From NCBI GenBank assembly GCA_022264855.1, contig JABYQU010000011.1, forward strand, positions 682,001-746,000: a DNA stretch of 64,000 nucleotides, written 5' to 3'. Below are positions 61,335 through 64,000 of the stretch, in pieces. Within the stretch, counting starts at the first letter, position 1. The number at the start of each line of letters is the position of its first letter. A program made the position numbers and the translations under genes. The DNA is from Lenzites betulinus. Its lineage: Eukaryota > Basidiomycota > Agaricomycetes > Polyporales > Polyporaceae. Under the pieces are notes generated by a model. It had not been told where the DNA came from. It searched no databases and worked only from the letters and a program-made list of their open reading frames with translations.

Positions 61335-64000
61335 TCAATGCGAGTTGTGCGCATGCGCGAGTCCCGGGGCCGGCTTCATGAACCGCGCGAAGCTCGGCGA
61401 GTCGTACTCGAACAGGTCCGACTCCGTATCCGAGTCTGACTCGTCCTCCGAGTCTTCCTCGTACGTCGGCGACAATACACCAACCGGACCGTGCCCATGC
61501 GAATGCCCGTTGTTGGCGGCGTGTCCGCCGCCGCTGCCGTTCACGCTGAACACGTCCACGAAGGGCGTCGGGGGCACGTCCCGCTCCGCGCCCTCCGCGG
61601 ACTTGGCGAGGATGGCCGCCACACGCGCCTCGAGCTGCCGGTGCGACACCGCGCCGCCCACGCCGTTCGGGACAGGCGTGCTAACGCTCCCGCCGTTGAC
61701 GACGACGGAGTCCACGGAGGGCTCCTCCTGGAAGTAGCTGCTGAGCTCGTGGAGGTCCTGCACCATGTCCCCGATGTCGTCCTCGTCGCCATTGTCTCCC
61801 GTGCCGTGCCGCATCCCGCGGTGCCCGAGCCCGAGCGCCGCGAGCTCGTCGTCCGGCTGGAAGTCGATGCGCGACGGGCGGAGCGTGCCCTTGCCGAGGT
61901 CGAACACGGCGACGACGTTCGCGCGGCACGCATCGCGGTGCGCGCCCGCGCGGGGCACGCACCAGCCGGACGGCTGCGGGATGCCGAAGACGTCCGCGAC
62001 GGACTCGACGTCGCGCGCGCTCGCTCGCAGGTGGTGGTGGAGGCTCATGCGCAGCACGTGCTTCGCGGCAGGCCCGCCGGAGATCTGCATAGGCTCGTCG
62101 AGCACGTCAAGGGCGTGTGCGGCGCGGTCCGTCTCGAGCAGGCGCAGGAGCGGCATGAGCAGCTCGGACCCGAGGAGGTCCACCTGGCTCTTCGTCTCGC
62201 GCTGCTGGAAGAGCACCTTGAGGAGCTGCATCGTCTGTACCTGCAGCCAGCGCGCGTCGTTCAGGACGAGCCCCATGAGGAGCGTGATCACGTCCGTCCA
62301 GTGGTCCACGCCGTAGTGCTCGCGGAGGCTCGCGACGGACTGCCGCAGGAAGTCGTCCCGGGTCCGGAAGCGGCCCTTGGCGAAGGACGTCATGATGCGC
62401 TCGATGCTGGGCCGTTCCTCCTCCTCCGCGAGGCGGCTGATGTTCAGCGCGAACTCCTGCAGGGACTCGTCCTTGATGTCCTCGCTCATTGCGTGCAGAC
62501 ACCACGGCAGCGATAACGTGTACAGGTCCCGGACGCGGCCTTCCGTGGGGTCGATCAGCCTCGAGTCCTCCACCTTCGCTAGTTGCTGCAGGATCTTGAG
62601 CGTAAGACCAGAGGTGACGGAAGAGCGGAGACCGGTCAGGAGACTCGACTGGAGCGTGCTCGAGCCGGTCCAGTTGGTCGGCATATAAGCGAAAAGGAGG
62701 TCAGCGGTGTCGGGGTCATTGAGGTCGATCCGCGTGAGCACGGCGTCCAGAAGATGTAGCGTGTGGAGGAACTCGGTCTCGACGATTGTCGACAGGCAAG
62801 CGACAGCACACCAAAACAACTGCGGTAGCTGCGAAGAATCGAGGTCGCTGCAGCCAGCGAGTGCGGTCAGCGTAGAAATAATCTCCACGTTGAAGCTCTG
62901 GATCGCGAGGTCCTCGTCGGCGATTGTGTTGGCCAGTCGACCTAGCAGCATCCCAATGTGTGTCGGCCCAATGCGAGGCGTCAGGGCACGATATAGCTGG
63001 AGTGAACGGAAGGCGACCGGCCGGATGGAACATGCGGTACCCCAATTCAAAGCGAGCGTCCCCCACTGCTCCGAAAGTTTGGGGTGCAAGGGCTCTACGA
63101 GCGTGAGCACCGCGTTGCCAAACCAGCGCATTTTCGCCTCCACCTCCGTGCCGCTCTCGTCCTCCTTCCATATCCGTGCTTCCAAGTCTTTCTCCAAATC
63201 CTGAATGGCCGCTTTGAGCTCGGGGCGAGACCGATGCAGTGACCGATCAGGAAGCTCGTCGTAGCCGGTGAGACAGGAGCGAAGAAGCTGGAAAAGCATG
63301 TGCCTCGAGCGCTGCTGCACGAACGGCTGACGGTGGTCCAGGTGCATGAAGAGCGCGTGGAACAAGACCGGCAGTTGGTCCTGGAACTCCCAATATCGCT
63401 CCAGAGCGGTCTCCGAAAGGAAGAGAAGCGCGAACTGTGCGACGCCTAGGGACAAGCGTGGCTTCTCCGAGAACAAGATGTCCAGGTCGGACCAGAGCTC
63501 GAGGTCTTCGTTATTGGGGTGCGCAAGCTTGTGTTCTATGCTGGGCAGCATCCGCGCAGGCTCGACAACACTGCAGAGCTCCTCGACCATCTGGCGCCCT
63601 ATCACACTCTGGGATAGGCATGCGACAATTTTGGCTGCGCAGCTGATGAAGATCGTGCTGCCGACCTTGTGCGACTGCTCGAGAAGGAAGCGGATGACGG
63701 CGTGGCCGTTGGACTGGTTTGGGGTGTCGACCAGGCGTGTCCAGAGAACGAGGACCTGTTCGGCGTAGGATTCGGCGTAGCGCAGCGTGAGCGTCATCAG
63801 GTGGTAGATTGTCAGGCGGCCTTCACTGGACAGCCCGGACTTGTCGTCATTCATGAGGTCAATGTTGGGCACCCAGTACTCGAGGCTTTGAAGAAGCAGC
63901 AGAACCCCGCGTTCGGAACGACTGTCGAAGACTCGAGGCAGCCAGTCGGAAAGTTGGGCCAGCACCTTGATCGCGTGGTCGGGGTGTTCTCCCGCGAGGA
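61335..64000 (-). CDS. TAO3: Cell morphogenesis protein PAG1/Tao3/Mor2 (Furry family), C-terminal part
   Basis: Partial: runs off the right edge; the visible ~885 residues are the C-terminus of a protein usually above 2,000 residues. Furry-family scaffolds activate NDR/Orb6/Cbk1 kinases at growth sites. Visible are HEAT-like helical repeats and the Furry C-terminal signature: SSEGRLTIYHLMTLTLRYAE, WGTACSIRPVAFRSLQLYRA, LFWCAVACLSTIVETEFLHT, VRDLYTLSLPWCLHAMSEDI, HYGVDHWTDVITLLMGLVLN, WLQVQTMQLLKVLF. A disordered tail follows: RPSRIDFQPDDELAALGLGH, an acidic TYEEDSEDESDSDTESD and the end PGLAHAHNSH. No intron is needed in the visible part. Stop TGA 61335-61337. Confidence 0.9.
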   Translation of the reverse strand, partial: LAGEHPDHAIKVLAQLSDWLPRVFDSRSERGVLLLLQSLEYWVPNIDLMNDDKSGLSSEGRLTIYHLMTLTLRYAESYAEQVLVLWTRLVDTPNQSNGHAVIRFLLEQSHKVGSTIFISCAAKIVACLSQSVIGRQMVEELCSVVEPARMLPSIEHKLAHPNNEDLELWSDLDILFSEKPRLSLGVAQFALLFLSETALERYWEFQDQLPVLFHALFMHLDHRQPFVQQRSRHMLFQLLRSCLTGYDELPDRSLHRSRPELKAAIQDLEKDLEARIWKEDESGTEVEAKMRWFGNAVLTLVEPLHPKLSEQWGTLALNWGTACSIRPVAFRSLQLYRALTPRIGPTHIGMLLGRLANTIADEDLAIQSFNVEIISTLTALAGCSDLDSSQLPQLFWCAVACLSTIVETEFLHTLHLLDAVLTRIDLNDPDTADLLFAYMPTNWTGSSTLQSSLLTGLRSSVTSGLTLKILQQLAKVEDSRLIDPTEGRVRDLYTLSLPWCLHAMSEDIKDESLQEFALNISRLAEEEERPSIERIMTSFAKGRFRTRDDFLRQSVASLREHYGVDHWTDVITLLMGLVLNDARWLQVQTMQLLKVLFQQRETKSQVDLLGSELLMPLLRLLETDRAAHALDVLDEPMQISGGPAAKHVLRMSLHHHLRASARDVESVADVFGIPQPSGWCVPRAGAHRDACRANVVAVFDLGKGTLRPSRIDFQPDDELAALGLGHRGMRHGTGDNGDEDDIGDMVQDLHELSSYFQEEPSVDSVVVNGGSVSTPVPNGVGGAVSHRQLEARVAAILAKSAEGAERDVPPTPFVDVFSVNGSGGGHAANNGHSHGHGPVGVLSPTYEEDSEDESDSDTESDLFEYDSPSFARFMKPAPGLAHAHNSH

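Noticed and set aside
61491..62516. Long open frame on the plus strand opposite the PAG1/Tao3 gene
   Set aside because: It is the GC-driven antisense shadow of a conserved coding exon and its translation is Arg/Val/His-rich low complexity.

Overview
This window looks like nuclear DNA of a filamentous basidiomycete, probably an Agaricomycete and possibly a polypore. The genes are split by many short introns (mostly 50-70 nt, GT...AG). Coding exons are GC-rich with C/G third positions. The families present include a DUF6533 membrane protein, a HET-domain protein, Cwf19, Exo5, Pkc1, Dad1 and Igo1. No tRNA, rRNA, CRISPR array, insertion sequence or intact transposon was recognised. Exon chains were assembled by eye from reading frame, splice sites and family resemblance, so internal boundaries are models.

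Layout, 1-24 kb. The left edge holds the 3' end of an M3 oligopeptidase. Then come an alpha/beta hydrolase with a suspect last exon (-), a fungal multi-pass membrane protein (+), the DNA polymerase alpha B subunit (-), a macro-domain-like protein (-), a DUF6533 membrane protein (+) and a HET-domain protein (+). From 16.2 to 23.0 kb a very long minus-strand gene encodes two tandem copies of a large repetitive protein of unknown function, fused in frame. A decayed copy of the macro-domain gene lies just beyond it (23.5 kb).

Layout, 24-44 kb. A mitochondrial CitE/CLYBL-like lyase, the spliceosome-associated Cwf19 and a peroxisomal (C-terminal AKL) 4-coumarate-CoA-ligase-like enzyme all lie on the minus strand. 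A second copy of the unknown-function family follows (32.5-36.2 kb, -). It shares a highly similar ~2.3 kb core, introns included, with the copy 13 kb away. Next come the 60S-maturation GTPase Efl1/Ria1 (+) and the Fe-S exonuclease Exo5 (-).

Layout, 44-64 kb. This part is dominated by signalling and growth genes: an SH3/WW/RasGEF protein (+), the DASH subunit Dad1 (+), Pkc1 (-), an acidic protein of unknown function diverging from Pkc1 (+), the endosulfine Igo1 (+), and the C-terminal part of a Furry/Tao3/PAG1 morphogenesis protein (-) running off the right edge.

The most interesting material is the uncharacterised family at 16.2-23.0 and 32.5-36.2 kb. It shows an internally repeated exon pattern, an in-frame tandem fusion, mosaic similarity between paralogues and variable C-terminal tails, next to a HET gene. 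A remote relationship to TULIP/P47-like lipid-binding folds is suggested only as a hypothesis.
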